From assembly GCA_948473085.1 (NCBI GenBank), contig CAOKWH010000002.1, positions 62,001 to 126,000 of the forward strand: a stretch of 64,000 nt of DNA, given 5' to 3'. This stretch comes from an uncultured Clostridia bacterium (GTDB lineage: Bacteria > Bacillota > Clostridia > Oscillospirales > Ruminococcaceae). Below the pieces are notes generated by a model. The model saw only the letters and a program-made list of their open reading frames with translations, had not been told where the DNA came from and ran no database searches. Positions 15,028-23,744 of the stretch are shown piece by piece. Both the position numbers and the translations under genes were made by a program. Numbering within the stretch: the stretch's first letter is position 1; every line of letters starts with the position of its first letter.

Positions 15028-15555
15028 ATGGAAAAGATGGGCTTCCCCATTTGTAAAGTAAAGGGTCACCCGCAGTTTGATACCCTGCCGGTGATGAAAA
15101 TAATCCACTATCCCCTGGAACCCCGGGACTACAAGCCCTTTGCCCAGGGCCTGCTGGCGGTGAATGAGGAGCGGCTGTATATCCGGCTCTGGGCCTTTGA
15201 AACCCCGCCGGAACCGGAGAGCCGGCTGCTCTGCCTGCTAAGGCAGGATGGGGAGCAGCTGCGGGTGGAGGTATCCCCCGACGGCGCTACTGTGCAAAAA
15301 AACGGGGAGGAGATTGCCCCGCTGACCGCCCACCCCTTTACCGGGGATGATCTGCAGGGGCGGTACTGGGGCTGTCTGTTGGAGCTGCCCCGGACTGTTT
15401 TGGGCCAGCTTGTGCCTGGGGAGCATGTCCAGGGGAACCTGTACAAGTGTTCCAGCGGCCAGCGGCCCCATATTGGCAGCTTTTTCCCCATGTCCTGCCC
15501 GGAGGAGCCGCTGGCCCCGGAGAATGACGGGGAATGGGTGATAAGGGAATTTTAG
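15028..15555 (+). CDS. carbohydrate-binding family 9-like protein
   Basis: A 175-residue protein that resembles small CBM9-like/DOMON-fold proteins: the beta-rich body LYIRLWAFETPPEPESRLLCLL, and the family-type ending GNLYKCSSGQRPHIGSFFPM near the C-terminus. No signal peptide is seen. The start is uncertain: MEKMGF at 15028 has GAGAAGG five bases upstream; codons at 15010 and 15037 are alternatives. The frame extends upstream into a repeat module copy, which is probably not translated. Family members may bind sugars; the ligand is unknown. A 32-residue peptide gene follows. Confidence 0.55.
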   Translation: MEKMGFPICKVKGHPQFDTLPVMKIIHYPLEPRDYKPFAQGLLAVNEERLYIRLWAFETPPEPESRLLCLLRQDGEQLRVEVSPDGATVQKNGEEIAPLTAHPFTGDDLQGRYWGCLLELPRTVLGQLVPGEHVQGNLYKCSSGQRPHIGSFFPMSCPEEPLAPENDGEWVIREF

Positions 15556-15576
15556 CGGCAAAAGAAGGAGGACGGG

Positions 15577-15675
15577 ATGAGACTGTTTGCAAAGGCCCTT
15601 TCGGGAATAGGGGTGCTGGCCGGGCTGCTCTATATAGGGGTGCGTGGGATTCGGGAAAAAATCCACCCCAGATAG
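15577..15675 (+). CDS. 32-residue single-span membrane peptide
   Basis: MRLFAKALSGIGVLAGLLYIGVRGIREK and a short basic tail. The strong ribosome site GAAGGAGGACGGG sits before the ATG, 21 bases after the preceding gene, and a good terminator follows at 15701-15740. The product has one predicted membrane helix flanked by basic residues. Function unknown; it is probably co-transcribed with the CBM9-like gene. Confidence 0.5.
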   Translation: MRLFAKALSGIGVLAGLLYIGVRGIREKIHPR

Positions 15676-15700
15676 TATATTACACACTGCTATATTGTTG

Positions 15701-15740
15701 GCCGGGACAGGGCGCTGCTGCTGTCCCGGCTCTTCTTTTC
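15701..15740 (+). terminator. terminator after the 32-aa peptide gene
   Basis: GCCGGGACAG (15701-15710) with CTGTCCCGGC (15721-15730), then TCTTCTTTT. A second hairpin CCGCCCC/GGGGCGG follows at 15743-15766 with TTTT. Confidence 0.85.
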
Positions 15741-15945
15741 CACCGCCCCTTTCTTATTTGGGGCGGTTTTCCACCGGCCAGGGGCTGGGGTGAGCGCTCT
15801 CTTTCGGCTGTTTTGACAGGGTATGACAGGATTTTCACCATATTTCCCCCGGCATGTGGAAAACTCTGTTGAAAGTGTTGAAAACTTAACAGCGCGTATA
15901 ATTCCCGCCTTCGGGTGTTGTTGCCCTCCCATCCGGTGCAAGCAA

Positions 15946-15981
15946 AAACAGCAGCTAAAACATCTGTTTTAGCTGCTGTTT
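15946..15981. terminator. terminator of the hydrogenase gene
   Basis: Perfect 17-base arms (AAACAGCAGCTAAAACA) around TC; T-rich on both strands, used mainly by the minus-strand gene. Confidence 0.88.
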
Positions 15982-16001
15982 CTTTTCTGACAAGCCGGCC
16001 G

Positions 16002-17525
16002 TTAATCCACCAGCTTGTCCAATTCCTTGGTATATTCGGTTTCGTTGGCTATCTTGTGCCCGGCCTGTTTGGCGTAGAAATGCACCGCCCCCTGGGATTT
16101 TTTGATGGGCTGCATGGTGCCGGCGCCGGCCACGCAGCCGCCGGGACAGGCCATACCCTCCAGCAAAAAGCCGTTGTACTTGCCGGCAGTGGCCTCCTCC
16201 ATCATCTTGCGGCATTCCCGCAGGCCCTCGGCATTGCGCACCTGGATGGCCCGATCGGGGTGCTTCCTTTTGATGACATTTACCACCGCCTGGGCCACAC
16301 CGCCGGCCACGGCAAAGTTCCGCCCATCGGTGGAAACATCGCTGACGCCCTCGGCATCCTCCTCAATGGTGGCGAGATCCAGCTCCTTGGCATCGAATAT
16401 GCCGGTCATCTCCTCAAAGGTCAGGACAAAATCCACCTCGCTGCGCACGCTCTTGCGCTTGGCTTCCAGCTTTTTGGCGGCACAGGGGCCGATAAACACC
16501 ACTTTGGCGTTGGGGTGGTTCTTTTTAATCAGCCGGGCGGTGAGCACCATGGGGGTCAGGGCCATGGAGATACACTCGGCATAGTCGGGAAACAGCTTTT
16601 TAGCCATAACCGACCAGGCAGGGCAGCAGGAGGTGCCCATAAAGGGCAGTTTGTCCGGCACTTCCTCCACAAAGTCGGTGGCCTCCTGGATGGCACAGAG
16701 GTCGGCGCCAATAGCCACCTCAATGACATCGGCAAAGCCCAGCTTTTTCATAGCGGCCCGGATTTTGCCCGGCGTTACTTTGGTGCCAAACTGCCCCACG
16801 AAGGAGGGCGCCACAGCGGCATACACCCGCTCCCCCGACTGGATGGCCCGGATAACCTGGAAAATCTGGGATTTATCCGCAATGGCGCCAAACGGGCAGT
16901 TTACCAGGCACTGGCCGCAGGATACGCATTTTTCATAGTCAATCTCGGCCTTGCCGTTTTCATCGGTGCCAATGGCGTCCATGCCGCAGGCGGCGGCGCA
17001 GGGGCGCTCCTGGGTGATGATGGCATTGTAGGCGCACACCTCGGCACAGCGGCCGCACTGGATGCACTTTTCCTGGTCAATTACCGATTTGCCGTTGTAC
17101 CGGTCCAGCCGTACGGCATCCTTGGGGCACACCTCCACACAGGGGTGGGCCAGGCAGCCCTGGCAGCCCTCGGTAACCAGCAGACGTTTTTCGTGGCAGC
17201 CGTTGCAGGCAAATTTGATAATATTGATAAGCGGCGGGGTGTAATAGGTTTCGGCCCGGTCCGCCGCCTCGATATTGTCCGAGATGGGGGCGTGCTCGCC
17301 GGCACTGCGGCAGGGCAGGCCCATGGCCAGGCGCAGGCGCTCGCCCACAATGGCCCGCTCCAAAAATACATCGTTTCTAAAATTGCCCACCTCGCCGGGT
17401 ATAATTTTGTAGGGCAGTTCCTCTATGCGCCGGTCCAGCGGCCACTCCACATGGTAGGCCATCCGGGCCACTTCGCAGAAAATTCTCCGGCGAATTTCCT
17501 GTATACGGGTATCTACGCCTCTCAT
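16002..17525 (-). CDS. [FeFe] hydrogenase, group B (ferredoxin-dependent)
   Basis: Catalyses reversible proton reduction, probably with ferredoxin. The 507 residues contain an N-terminal cysteine cluster (CNGCHEKRLLVTEGCQGCLAH), two [4Fe-4S] ferredoxin units (CIQCGRCAEVC with a split partner, and CVSCGQCLVNCPFGA), then the H-cluster motifs: L1 TSCCPAW, L2 IGPCAAKK, L3 EGMACPGGCVAGAG. TSCCP with the PCAAKK motif and the N-terminal layout fits group B rather than group A. It is a single gene; maturases HydEFG are not in the window. Start ATG 17525 after AGGGGG. Confidence 0.92.
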   Translation of the reverse strand: MRGVDTRIQEIRRRIFCEVARMAYHVEWPLDRRIEELPYKIIPGEVGNFRNDVFLERAIVGERLRLAMGLPCRSAGEHAPISDNIEAADRAETYYTPPLINIIKFACNGCHEKRLLVTEGCQGCLAHPCVEVCPKDAVRLDRYNGKSVIDQEKCIQCGRCAEVCAYNAIITQERPCAAACGMDAIGTDENGKAEIDYEKCVSCGQCLVNCPFGAIADKSQIFQVIRAIQSGERVYAAVAPSFVGQFGTKVTPGKIRAAMKKLGFADVIEVAIGADLCAIQEATDFVEEVPDKLPFMGTSCCPAWSVMAKKLFPDYAECISMALTPMVLTARLIKKNHPNAKVVFIGPCAAKKLEAKRKSVRSEVDFVLTFEEMTGIFDAKELDLATIEEDAEGVSDVSTDGRNFAVAGGVAQAVVNVIKRKHPDRAIQVRNAEGLRECRKMMEEATAGKYNGFLLEGMACPGGCVAGAGTMQPIKKSQGAVHFYAKQAGHKIANETEYTKELDKLVD

Positions 17526-17587
17526 TTTGTTTCAGTCCCCCTTTTTTGTCCATCGGGCCGGCAAAAGGCCGCCCGTTTCTATCCCCT

Positions 17588-17616
17588 ATCATAAAAAAAT
17601 TTGGCCCGATTGTAAA
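17588..17616 (-). promoter_or_regulatory. promoter of the hydrogenase gene
   Basis: On the minus strand TTTACA, 17 bases, TATGAT, about 60 bases before the start codon. Confidence 0.65.
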
Positions 17617-17954
17617 GGTGCTATACAAAATATTTTTCCTGCCCTGCATGTGGGACAGGATACCATCAAATCCAAAAAGGGGAAAAGCCCAGCTGGCGGG
17701 GCGGATTGGCAGCCGGGCAGGAGTATCCCTTTGAAATAGGAAAGGGGCAGGAACCCCCGGCACCGTGCGCAGATAAGCAGTATACAGCCAGCCGGTTTGG
17801 CGGGTAGAAAAAACAGCGCTACACCCCATACTGCCCCGCCGATCGGCTACTGATATGGCATAAAACAGCCTGGGGCCTTTGGGTGCTTTTCTTTTTGTAT
17901 GGGATGTGGTACAATCAGCTACGAATAGTTTGTAGAAGATGGAGAAAACCCCCT
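17617..17954. other. intergenic region between divergent hydrogenase and ttcA-like genes
   Basis: About 340 bases with no credible frame. A plausible -10 TACAAT (about 17910) may serve the plus-strand gene at 17955. Confidence 0.45.
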
Positions 17955-18665
17955 ATGCAAAGACTGCTTGGCCTTGCGCGCAAGGCTGTAACCGAATATG
18001 AGATGATTGCCCCCGGGGACCGGATTGCCGTTGGTGTCAGCGGCGGCAAGGACTCGGTGGCGCTGGCTGTGGCGCTGGGCCGGCTGCGGCACTTTTTGGG
18101 TATCCCGTACGAGATAACGGCCGTCACGCTGGATCCCTGCTTTGGCGGGGTGGAGTGCGACTACGGCCCCATAGCCCGGCTGTTTGAGCAGGAGGGCATC
18201 CCCTATCTCATCAAGCGCACCGATATTGGCAGCATTGTGTTTGATGTCCGGGGGGAAACCAACCCCTGCAGCCTCTGCGCCCGGATGCGCCGGGGGGCAC
18301 TGCACGACCTGGCCCGGGCCGAGGGCTGCAATAAAATTGCCCTGGGCCACCACCGGGACGATGCGGTGGAAACCTTTATTATGAACCTGTTTAACGAGGG
18401 GCGCATCGGCTGCTTTTCGCCGGTCACCTACCTTTCCCGGAAGGATATTACCATGATTCGCCCGCTGGTGCTGGCCGAGGAGCGGGACATCAAGCAGGCA
18501 GTAAAGCGGATGGGCTTCCCCATTGTGCGCAGCAGCTGCCCGGTGGATGGGCACACCGAACGCGAATGGACCAAGCAGTGGCTCCTGGAGATGGAGCGCC
18601 AGCGCCGGGGTATAAAGCAGCAGATTTTTGGAGCCATGCGCCGCGGGCATATCAGCGGCTGGTAG
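17955..18665 (+). CDS. TtcA-type tRNA 2-thiocytidine synthetase-like protein
   Basis: ATP-dependent PP-loop enzyme for tRNA thiolation; TtcA makes 2-thiocytidine 32 with a [4Fe-4S] cluster. The 236-residue product has the PP-loop SGGKDS (29-34), the PCSLCARMRRG cysteine pair, the LGHHRDDAVET motif and a third cysteine in RSSCPVDGH. It is shorter than E. coli TtcA, as in Gram-positive homologues. The start MQRLLGLARK at 17955 was chosen after GGAGAAA; the longer frame has an unlikely hydrophobic start. It lies 16 bases from trmB, giving a tRNA-modification operon. The target base is inferred from family. Confidence 0.82.
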   Translation: MQRLLGLARKAVTEYEMIAPGDRIAVGVSGGKDSVALAVALGRLRHFLGIPYEITAVTLDPCFGGVECDYGPIARLFEQEGIPYLIKRTDIGSIVFDVRGETNPCSLCARMRRGALHDLARAEGCNKIALGHHRDDAVETFIMNLFNEGRIGCFSPVTYLSRKDITMIRPLVLAEERDIKQAVKRMGFPIVRSSCPVDGHTEREWTKQWLLEMERQRRGIKQQIFGAMRRGHISGW

Positions 18666-18681
18666 AAGGAGTACGAAAACC

Positions 18682-19437
18682 ATGAGAATGCGCAGGAAAA
18701 AGTGGGCCCGCCCGGAACTGGCGGTCTGCCCCTACTTTGTAAAGGACCCCACCCGCTTCCGGGGGCAGTGGGCCGCCCAGTTTGAGCAGCCGGGGCCCAT
18801 CCATCTGGAGCTGGGCTGCGGCAAGGGCACCTTTGCCGCCCGGATGGCCGCCGACCACCCGGAAATCAACTATATGGCCATTGACATAAAAAGCGATATT
18901 TTAGCAGTGGCCCGGCGGAATGTGCAGCAGGTGTTCCACGAGGCCGGCCGGCCGGTGGACAATTTGAAGCTGATGGCCTACGAAATTCAGCTGATACACA
19001 AGCTGATGGCCCCAGAAGATACAGTTGACCGTATCTACATCAATTTCTGCAACCCCTGGCCCCGTACAGCCCACCACAAAAAACGGCTGACCCACCCCAA
19101 GCAGCTGGTGCTGTATGCCACCTTTCTCCGGGACGGCGGGGAGATTCACTTTAAAACTGACGATGGGGAACTGTTCCGGGACAGCCAGGAATACCTGACC
19201 CAGTGGGGGTTTGACCTTCGCTATATCACCTATGACCTGCATGAGAGCGGTTGGCAGGGCAGCCCCTCCACCGAGCATGAGGAACTGTTTTCCGCCCAGG
19301 GCATCAAAACCAAGTTTTTGGTGGCGGTGTACCGGAAAGGGTATACCGACCGGCGCATTGCGGCCATGCTGGAGCGGTTTCCCAAATATGCCCCGCCGGT
19401 GGTGCCGGATGGGGTGTTTAAACCCGAGATTCTATAA
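18682..19437 (+). CDS. trmB: tRNA (guanine-N7-)-methyltransferase
   Basis: SAM-dependent methylation of guanine 46 in the tRNA variable loop. The 251-residue product has the SAM-binding ELGCGKGTFAARMA, NYMAIDIKSDILAVARRN, the catalytic INFCNPWP, and the family KKRLTHPKQL and FKTDDGELFRDS motifs. ATG at 18682 after AGAAGGAG. It follows the TtcA-like gene closely. It is slightly longer than typical, with a C-terminal tail of about 25 residues after AVYRKG. Confidence 0.95.
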   Translation: MRMRRKKWARPELAVCPYFVKDPTRFRGQWAAQFEQPGPIHLELGCGKGTFAARMAADHPEINYMAIDIKSDILAVARRNVQQVFHEAGRPVDNLKLMAYEIQLIHKLMAPEDTVDRIYINFCNPWPRTAHHKKRLTHPKQLVLYATFLRDGGEIHFKTDDGELFRDSQEYLTQWGFDLRYITYDLHESGWQGSPSTEHEELFSAQGIKTKFLVAVYRKGYTDRRIAAMLERFPKYAPPVVPDGVFKPEIL

Positions 19438-19465
19438 GAATACCGCCCCGGTGGGGGCAAAAAAG

Positions 19466-19497
19466 ACAGCAGGGCCATTGGCAATGCTGTTTTTTTC
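19466..19497 (+). terminator. terminator after trmB
   Basis: ACAGCA/TGCTGT arms with an inner GCC/GGC and a run of seven Ts. A further GCCCC/GGGGC hairpin precedes it. Confidence 0.7.
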
Positions 19498-19527
19498 TGC
19501 TATTTTTCTGGAAAGGCAAAAAAACAG

Positions 19528-19577
19528 TTGACAACTGTGCGTAGTGAGTATATACTGTATATATAAGATATATACAG
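19528..19577 (+). promoter_or_regulatory. promoter and palindromic operator of the GntR-ABC operon
   Basis: TTGACA (19528-19533), 17 bases, TATACT (19551-19556). A perfect 10-base palindrome CTGTATATAT-AAG-ATATATACAG (19555-19577) overlaps the -10 and the start point, a classic site for autorepression by the GntR protein encoded next. Confidence 0.8.
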
Positions 19578-19589
19578 CGAGGTGAAGGG

Positions 19590-19970
19590 ATGACTGTTTT
19601 AATCAACCAATCCTCCCCTACGCCGCTTTATGAGCAGATTACGGCTCAGATTAAGCGGCAGATTATCGACGGCACCCTGCCCCAGGGCGCGCCGCTGCCC
19701 AGCATCCGGGCGCTGGCCGCCCAGGCTTCGGTGAGTATTATTACCACCAAGCGGGCCTATGAGGAGCTGGAACGGGAGGGGTATATCCAAACCCTGCCCG
19801 GCCGGGGCAGTATTGTCAGCGCCCAGAACCGCCAGCGGCTGATGGAGCTGCACCTCCGGGAGATGGAGGGGCTGCTGGAACGGGCAGTGGCGGCCGCCAA
19901 AACGGCGGGAATTGGCCGGGAGGAACTGCTGGAAACATTATCCATTCTATATGGCGAGGAGGAAAAGTAG
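19590..19970 (+). CDS. GntR family regulator, YtrA subfamily
   Basis: A 126-residue DNA-binding repressor. The winged helix is in residues 8-75, with the GntR signature PLYEQITAQIKRQI, LPSIRALAAQASVS, TTKRAYEELEREGYI and LPGRGSIV. The short C-terminal part (two helices) is the YtrA type, usually encoded with ABC exporters that respond to cell-wall antibiotics. The gene is directly followed by its ABC partner (TAG-ATG, no gap), and the palindrome at 19555-19577 is its likely operator. Confidence 0.92.
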   Translation: MTVLINQSSPTPLYEQITAQIKRQIIDGTLPQGAPLPSIRALAAQASVSIITTKRAYEELEREGYIQTLPGRGSIVSAQNRQRLMELHLREMEGLLERAVAAAKTAGIGREELLETLSILYGEEEK

Positions 19971-20819
19971 ATGCTGGCTGTACAGGTACAGGATCTGAAA
20001 AAGGACTATGGCGGCTTTGTGGTAAAAATCCCCCGGCTGGAGCTGCCGGAGGGGTATGTTACCGGATTGGTGGGGAAAAACGGATCGGGCAAAACCACCC
20101 TGATCCGTATGCTGCTGGGGCTGATACCCAAGACATCCGGAACGGCTAAGCTGCTGGACGGGGAGATGGGGCAGAACCCGGCGCTGCGCAGCCAGGTGGG
20201 CTTTGTCAGCGAAACCCCCTATTTTTTGCCGACACTGACCACCGGGCAGGTACACGATACCCTAAGCCCCTTTTATGCCGACTGGGATGAGGCGCTGTAC
20301 CAGCAGATGATGCAGGATTTTGAGGTGCCTAATATCCGGATAAAGCAGCTCTCCAAGGGGCAGAGCAAAATTTTCACTTTTATCATGGCCCTTTGCTGCT
20401 GCCCCCGGCTGCTTATTTTGGATGAACCCACCGCCAACCTGGACCCTTCGGCCCGGCACAAGCTGATTGGCTACCTGCGCCGCTTTATGGAAGAGGAGGA
20501 GCACACGGTGCTCTATTCCACCCATATCACCGGGGACCTGGAGGATATCTGCGACTATCTGGTGGGGATGGAGCATGGGCAGGTACTGTACAGCGGGGAG
20601 AAGGACGCCATCCTGGACAGCTACCTGATGGTACAGGGCCCGGTACAGCTGCTCACCCCCGATACACTGGGGGTGTTCTGCGGGGTAGAGCGCTCCGGCG
20701 TGGGGTTCACCGGCCTGACAGACAGGCCGGAGGAGGCCCGGGCGCTGTTTGGCCGGGAGGCGCAGTACCGCCGCCCCACCATTGAGGAACTGATTGTATA
20801 CAGGGAGGGAGTAAGATGA
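19971..20819 (+). CDS. ABC transporter ATP-binding protein (YtrB-like)
   Basis: Cytoplasmic ATPase of an ABC exporter, 282 residues. Walker A GLVGKNGSGKTTL (about 33-45), Q-loop in GFVSETPYF, signature LSKGQSKIF (a variant of LSGGQ), Walker B LLILDEPTANLDP, and H-loop YSTHITGDLEDI. The C-terminal 70 residues form the extension typical of the YtrB/EcsA group. It abuts the GntR gene and overlaps the permease gene by four bases (ATGA), so all three are coupled. The substrate is unknown; peptide antibiotics are plausible from family context. Confidence 0.92.
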   Translation: MLAVQVQDLKKDYGGFVVKIPRLELPEGYVTGLVGKNGSGKTTLIRMLLGLIPKTSGTAKLLDGEMGQNPALRSQVGFVSETPYFLPTLTTGQVHDTLSPFYADWDEALYQQMMQDFEVPNIRIKQLSKGQSKIFTFIMALCCCPRLLILDEPTANLDPSARHKLIGYLRRFMEEEEHTVLYSTHITGDLEDICDYLVGMEHGQVLYSGEKDAILDSYLMVQGPVQLLTPDTLGVFCGVERSGVGFTGLTDRPEEARALFGREAQYRRPTIEELIVYREGVR

Positions 20820-21484
20820 AACAGTTGCTGCTGCGGGAATGGGTTCAATACAAAAGCGCTACCGGCTGGAGTATGCTATGGATATGGGTGATCTACCTGA
20901 TAGCCTTTATTATCGGCGGCAGCAATATGCTGTTCATGCTCCTCTACCTGCCGGTGATAATGGGCTACAGCGTAATGCTCAACATCCGGCAGCAGGGGGA
21001 AGCTGTCCGGCAGGGCAGCGAGGACTTTTTGCTGCCGGTGCCGCTGGGGCGGGTGATACGGGCCCGGTACCTGTTTATCTTTGGCGTTTTCCTCCTCTCC
21101 TCGGTGCTGGTAACCGGTGTGGTGGCAGTGGGCAGGCTGCTGGGGGATATTTCCATCGACCCGTTGATGGTGTTCGGCTCCTGCATGGGCATTAACGGCA
21201 TAATGCTGGATATTTCCATGCCGTTGCTCTACCGGTGGGGCGCCGCCAGAAGCCGCATTTATATGATTCTCGTGTTGGCTGTCTCCGCCTCGGTGGGGGC
21301 AATGGCGTCGATTATGCTGGAATTTGGCATGGGCCAAACCGGCCACGGCCTTTCGGCCAATGTCGGCTGTCTGGCAGGGGCGGTGCTGGCCTGGTGCCTG
21401 TCCCCCCTCTCGGTTTGCTGGACTGTGAAAATGTACCGCAAAGGCGGCGTGGACCACGAGAAAAAGCCGATTTTAGAGGGATAA
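20816..21484 (+). CDS. ABC-2 type transporter permease subunit
   Basis: A 222-residue integral membrane protein with about six hydrophobic segments (SMLWIWVIYLIAFIIGG, MLFMLLYLPVIMGYSVML, YLFIFGVFLLSSVLVTGVV, and others). It matches the ABC-2 permeases encoded with YtrB-type ATPases. Start overlaps the ATPase stop as ATGA with GGGAGGGAG upstream. It would form the membrane half of the exporter, probably as a homodimer since only one permease is encoded. Confidence 0.82.
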   Translation: MKQLLLREWVQYKSATGWSMLWIWVIYLIAFIIGGSNMLFMLLYLPVIMGYSVMLNIRQQGEAVRQGSEDFLLPVPLGRVIRARYLFIFGVFLLSSVLVTGVVAVGRLLGDISIDPLMVFGSCMGINGIMLDISMPLLYRWGAARSRIYMILVLAVSASVGAMASIMLEFGMGQTGHGLSANVGCLAGAVLAWCLSPLSVCWTVKMYRKGGVDHEKKPILEG

Positions 21485-21487
21485 CCA

Positions 21488-21520
21488 AAAAGCCCTGGAG
21501 AAAATCCAGGGCTTTCTTTT
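21488..21520 (+). terminator. terminator of the GntR-ABC operon
   Basis: AAAGCCCTGGA-GAAAA-TCCAGGGCTTT, then CTTTTT. Confidence 0.9.
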
Positions 21521-21780
21521 TGGCCTATAAAGGGTTCCGCAGAGGGGGCTTTTGTCCATCAAAGCAGCCTCTTCAAATTGGAGAAGGGACGGCCGGGGCA
21601 GAATACTTTAGCAGCGCACAGCTAAAACCTGGCGCCCGGCATACGGGCTGTGCCGTATTGTCATCTTAAAACCCGCCAATAGGCTGCCGGCCGGTGGGTG
21701 AAAATTCCCCTGCCCGGCCTCTGCATAACGGCCGGTTCCCGGCGGGACAACACTTTTCTGTTGGGATAGCGGGCGGGCTT
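21521..21780. other. convergent intergenic region, structured but unassigned
   Basis: About 260 bases with small inverted repeats (TTTAGC/GCTAAA near 21610-21630; GCCCGG/ACGGGC near 21640). The stretch GGGTGAAAATTCCC resembles the start of an FMN riboswitch, but the rest of that aptamer is absent. Confidence 0.4.
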
Positions 21781-23151
21781 TTATTTCCCCACACAGAAGT
21801 TGGCGAACACCTCATCCACCACAGCATCGGTTACCCGGCGGCCATTTAGCTCCAACAGGGCCTCCAGCGCCTCGTCAATGCAGATGTTCACAGCGTCCAT
21901 GGTCAGGCCCATATTCAGCGTATCCAGGGCCTCCTCTACAGCGGCTTTGGCCCGCAGTACGCACCGGCGCTGGCGCTCGTTGGCCAGCATGGGGGCAGAG
22001 GGATCCACCGCCCTTAGCTGAAGCACCTCCCGGATGGCCGCAGCCAGCTCTGGCAGGCCGGTGCCCTCCCGGGCGGAGAGGGTTACGGTATGGGAGAACT
22101 GCTCCGAGATATATTCGGCCTCCCCGGCGCGGCCCAGGTCGGATTTGTTCAGCACCGCCACAGCCGGGCGCCCTATCAGCGAGGCGGCCAGCTGCCGGTC
22201 CTCCTCAGTGAAGGGGGCGCTGCCGTCAAACACGGCCAGCACCAGGCCGCTTTGCAAGAGGCGGTCCTGTGCCATGGATACGCCAATGGCCTCCACCGGG
22301 TCGTCGGTGCTGCGCAGGCCGGCTGTGTCGGCAATGTTCAGCACCAGCCCGCCGGGCAGGCGTACCGTTTCCTCCACCACATCCCGGGTGGTGCCGGGAA
22401 TGTCGGTAACAATACTGCGGGTGGCGCCGGCCAGAAGGTTCATCAGGGTGGATTTGCCCACATTGGGCCGCCCTACAATGGCAGTGGATACCCCCTCCCG
22501 CAGGATGCGCCCGGTGTCGAAGGTGTCCAGCAGGGCAGCCAGTTCCTGCCGGGCGGCAGAGAGGGTCCGGTGCAGGTGCTCGTCGCTCAGTTCCTCTATC
22601 TCCTCGTCCGGGTAGTCCACCCAGGCGCTCATGTGGGCGGCAATCAGGGTCAGGCCGGCGCAGATGGCGTCGCACTTTTGGGAGAGCGCCCCCTCCCGGG
22701 CCGCCATTGCCGCCCGGCTGGCATCCGCCCCGGAGGCAGCTATCAGGTCCATAACCGCCTCGGCCTGGGTCAGGTCCATTTTGCCGTTTAAAAAGGCCCG
22801 CTTGGTAAATTCCCCGGCCTCTGCCGGTGCGGCCCCCCGGTCCAGCAGTTCCCGCAGCACCCGGGTGAGCAGGTACGGCCCGCCGTGGCAGGAAAATTCC
22901 ACCACATCCTCCCCGGTGTAGCTCTTGGGGCCGGTGTAGACATACACAACGGCCTCGTCAATGTCCTCGCCCCCGGCACAGACATGGCCGTAGATGGCGG
23001 AAAACCCGGGGACCGTATCAATCTTCCGGCGGCCGATGGGCCGGAAAATCTGCCCGGCTATGGCCTTAGCATCCGGCCCGGACAGGCGCACAATGCCAAT
23101 GGCCCCGGCGGTAAGGGGGGTGGAAATGGCGGCAATGGTGGTGTTTTTCAT
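21781..23151 (-). CDS. mnmE: tRNA modification GTPase MnmE
   Basis: With MnmG it modifies wobble uridine 34 (cmnm5U). The 456-residue protein has the N-terminal folate-binding domain (TIAAISTPLTAGAIGIVRLSG, YVYTGPKSYTGEDVVEFSCHGG), helical domain, and a GTPase domain with G1 GRPNVGKST, G2/G3 TTRDVVEETV and DTAGLRST, and G4 LNKSDLG. The C-terminal catalytic motif is FCVGK, a conservative variant of FCIGK with the essential cysteine. Its ATG overlaps the stop of the HD-domain gene upstream. Full length. Confidence 0.96.
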   Translation of the reverse strand: MKNTTIAAISTPLTAGAIGIVRLSGPDAKAIAGQIFRPIGRRKIDTVPGFSAIYGHVCAGGEDIDEAVVYVYTGPKSYTGEDVVEFSCHGGPYLLTRVLRELLDRGAAPAEAGEFTKRAFLNGKMDLTQAEAVMDLIAASGADASRAAMAAREGALSQKCDAICAGLTLIAAHMSAWVDYPDEEIEELSDEHLHRTLSAARQELAALLDTFDTGRILREGVSTAIVGRPNVGKSTLMNLLAGATRSIVTDIPGTTRDVVEETVRLPGGLVLNIADTAGLRSTDDPVEAIGVSMAQDRLLQSGLVLAVFDGSAPFTEEDRQLAASLIGRPAVAVLNKSDLGRAGEAEYISEQFSHTVTLSAREGTGLPELAAAIREVLQLRAVDPSAPMLANERQRRCVLRAKAAVEEALDTLNMGLTMDAVNICIDEALEALLELNGRRVTDAVVDEVFANFCVGK

Positions 23152-23744
23152 AGCAGCTGCTCCTCCTGAAGCTCGTCCAGCGTTTTTTCAAAAGCGGGGA
23201 TAAACTGGGCCATAAACAAATCCAGCTCCGGCAGTCCCATACTGGCAATGGCTTCCTGGGTCTGCCGCTGGGCCAGACGGAATTCATAGTTGCCCTGGCG
23301 GGTTTCCTCCATACATTTTACCAGGGCGGAAAGCCGGTCCGCCGCCTTTAAAAAGGGCAGGTAGGCATCCATCCCCTCCTCCGGCAGCAGATAGGGCCGG
23401 TAGTCGGGCAGCAGGTCGGGAGGCAACAGGCCGGCCAGGCTCTCCCCGGCCGATCGTTCCACCGCCTTGTAGGCAGAGCGGATATCCGGGCTGAAATATT
23501 TGACCGGGGTGGGCAGGTCCCCGGTTAAAATTTCCGGGGTGTCGTGATAGAGGGCCAGCAGCACGCCGGCGCCAATATCAAGCCTGCCGCCAAACCGCCG
23601 GTTGTGCAGTGACAGCAGGGCATGCATGAAAAAGGCGGTGTCCAGCGTGTGCTCGGCCAGGTTTTCCTCCCGGGTGCTGAACATCAGCCCCCAGCGCCGA
23701 ATCAGTTTCATCCGGGCCAGCATGGCAAAAAAGCGGTTTTCCAT
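23148..23744 (-). CDS. HD-domain 5'-deoxynucleotidase (YfbR-like)
   Basis: Hydrolyses deoxyribonucleoside 5'-monophosphates in the YfbR family. The 198-residue protein has KLIRRWGLMFSTREENLAEHTL and the HD motif ALYHDTPEILTGDLPTPVKY, and the second conserved aspartate in KAADRLSAL. The start MENRFF at 23744 was chosen because GGGGAG lies nine bases upstream; the ATG at 23753 directly touches that site. It overlaps mnmE by four bases, so both are translated together. Confidence 0.85.
   Translation of the reverse strand: MENRFFAMLARMKLIRRWGLMFSTREENLAEHTLDTAFFMHALLSLHNRRFGGRLDIGAGVLLALYHDTPEILTGDLPTPVKYFSPDIRSAYKAVERSAGESLAGLLPPDLLPDYRPYLLPEEGMDAYLPFLKAADRLSALVKCMEETRQGNYEFRLAQRQTQEAIASMGLPELDLFMAQFIPAFEKTLDELQEEQLL

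Noticed and set aside
21690..21740. FMN riboswitch (GGGTGAAAATTCCC)
   Set aside because: The other conserved FMN aptamer helices are missing and no riboflavin gene follows.
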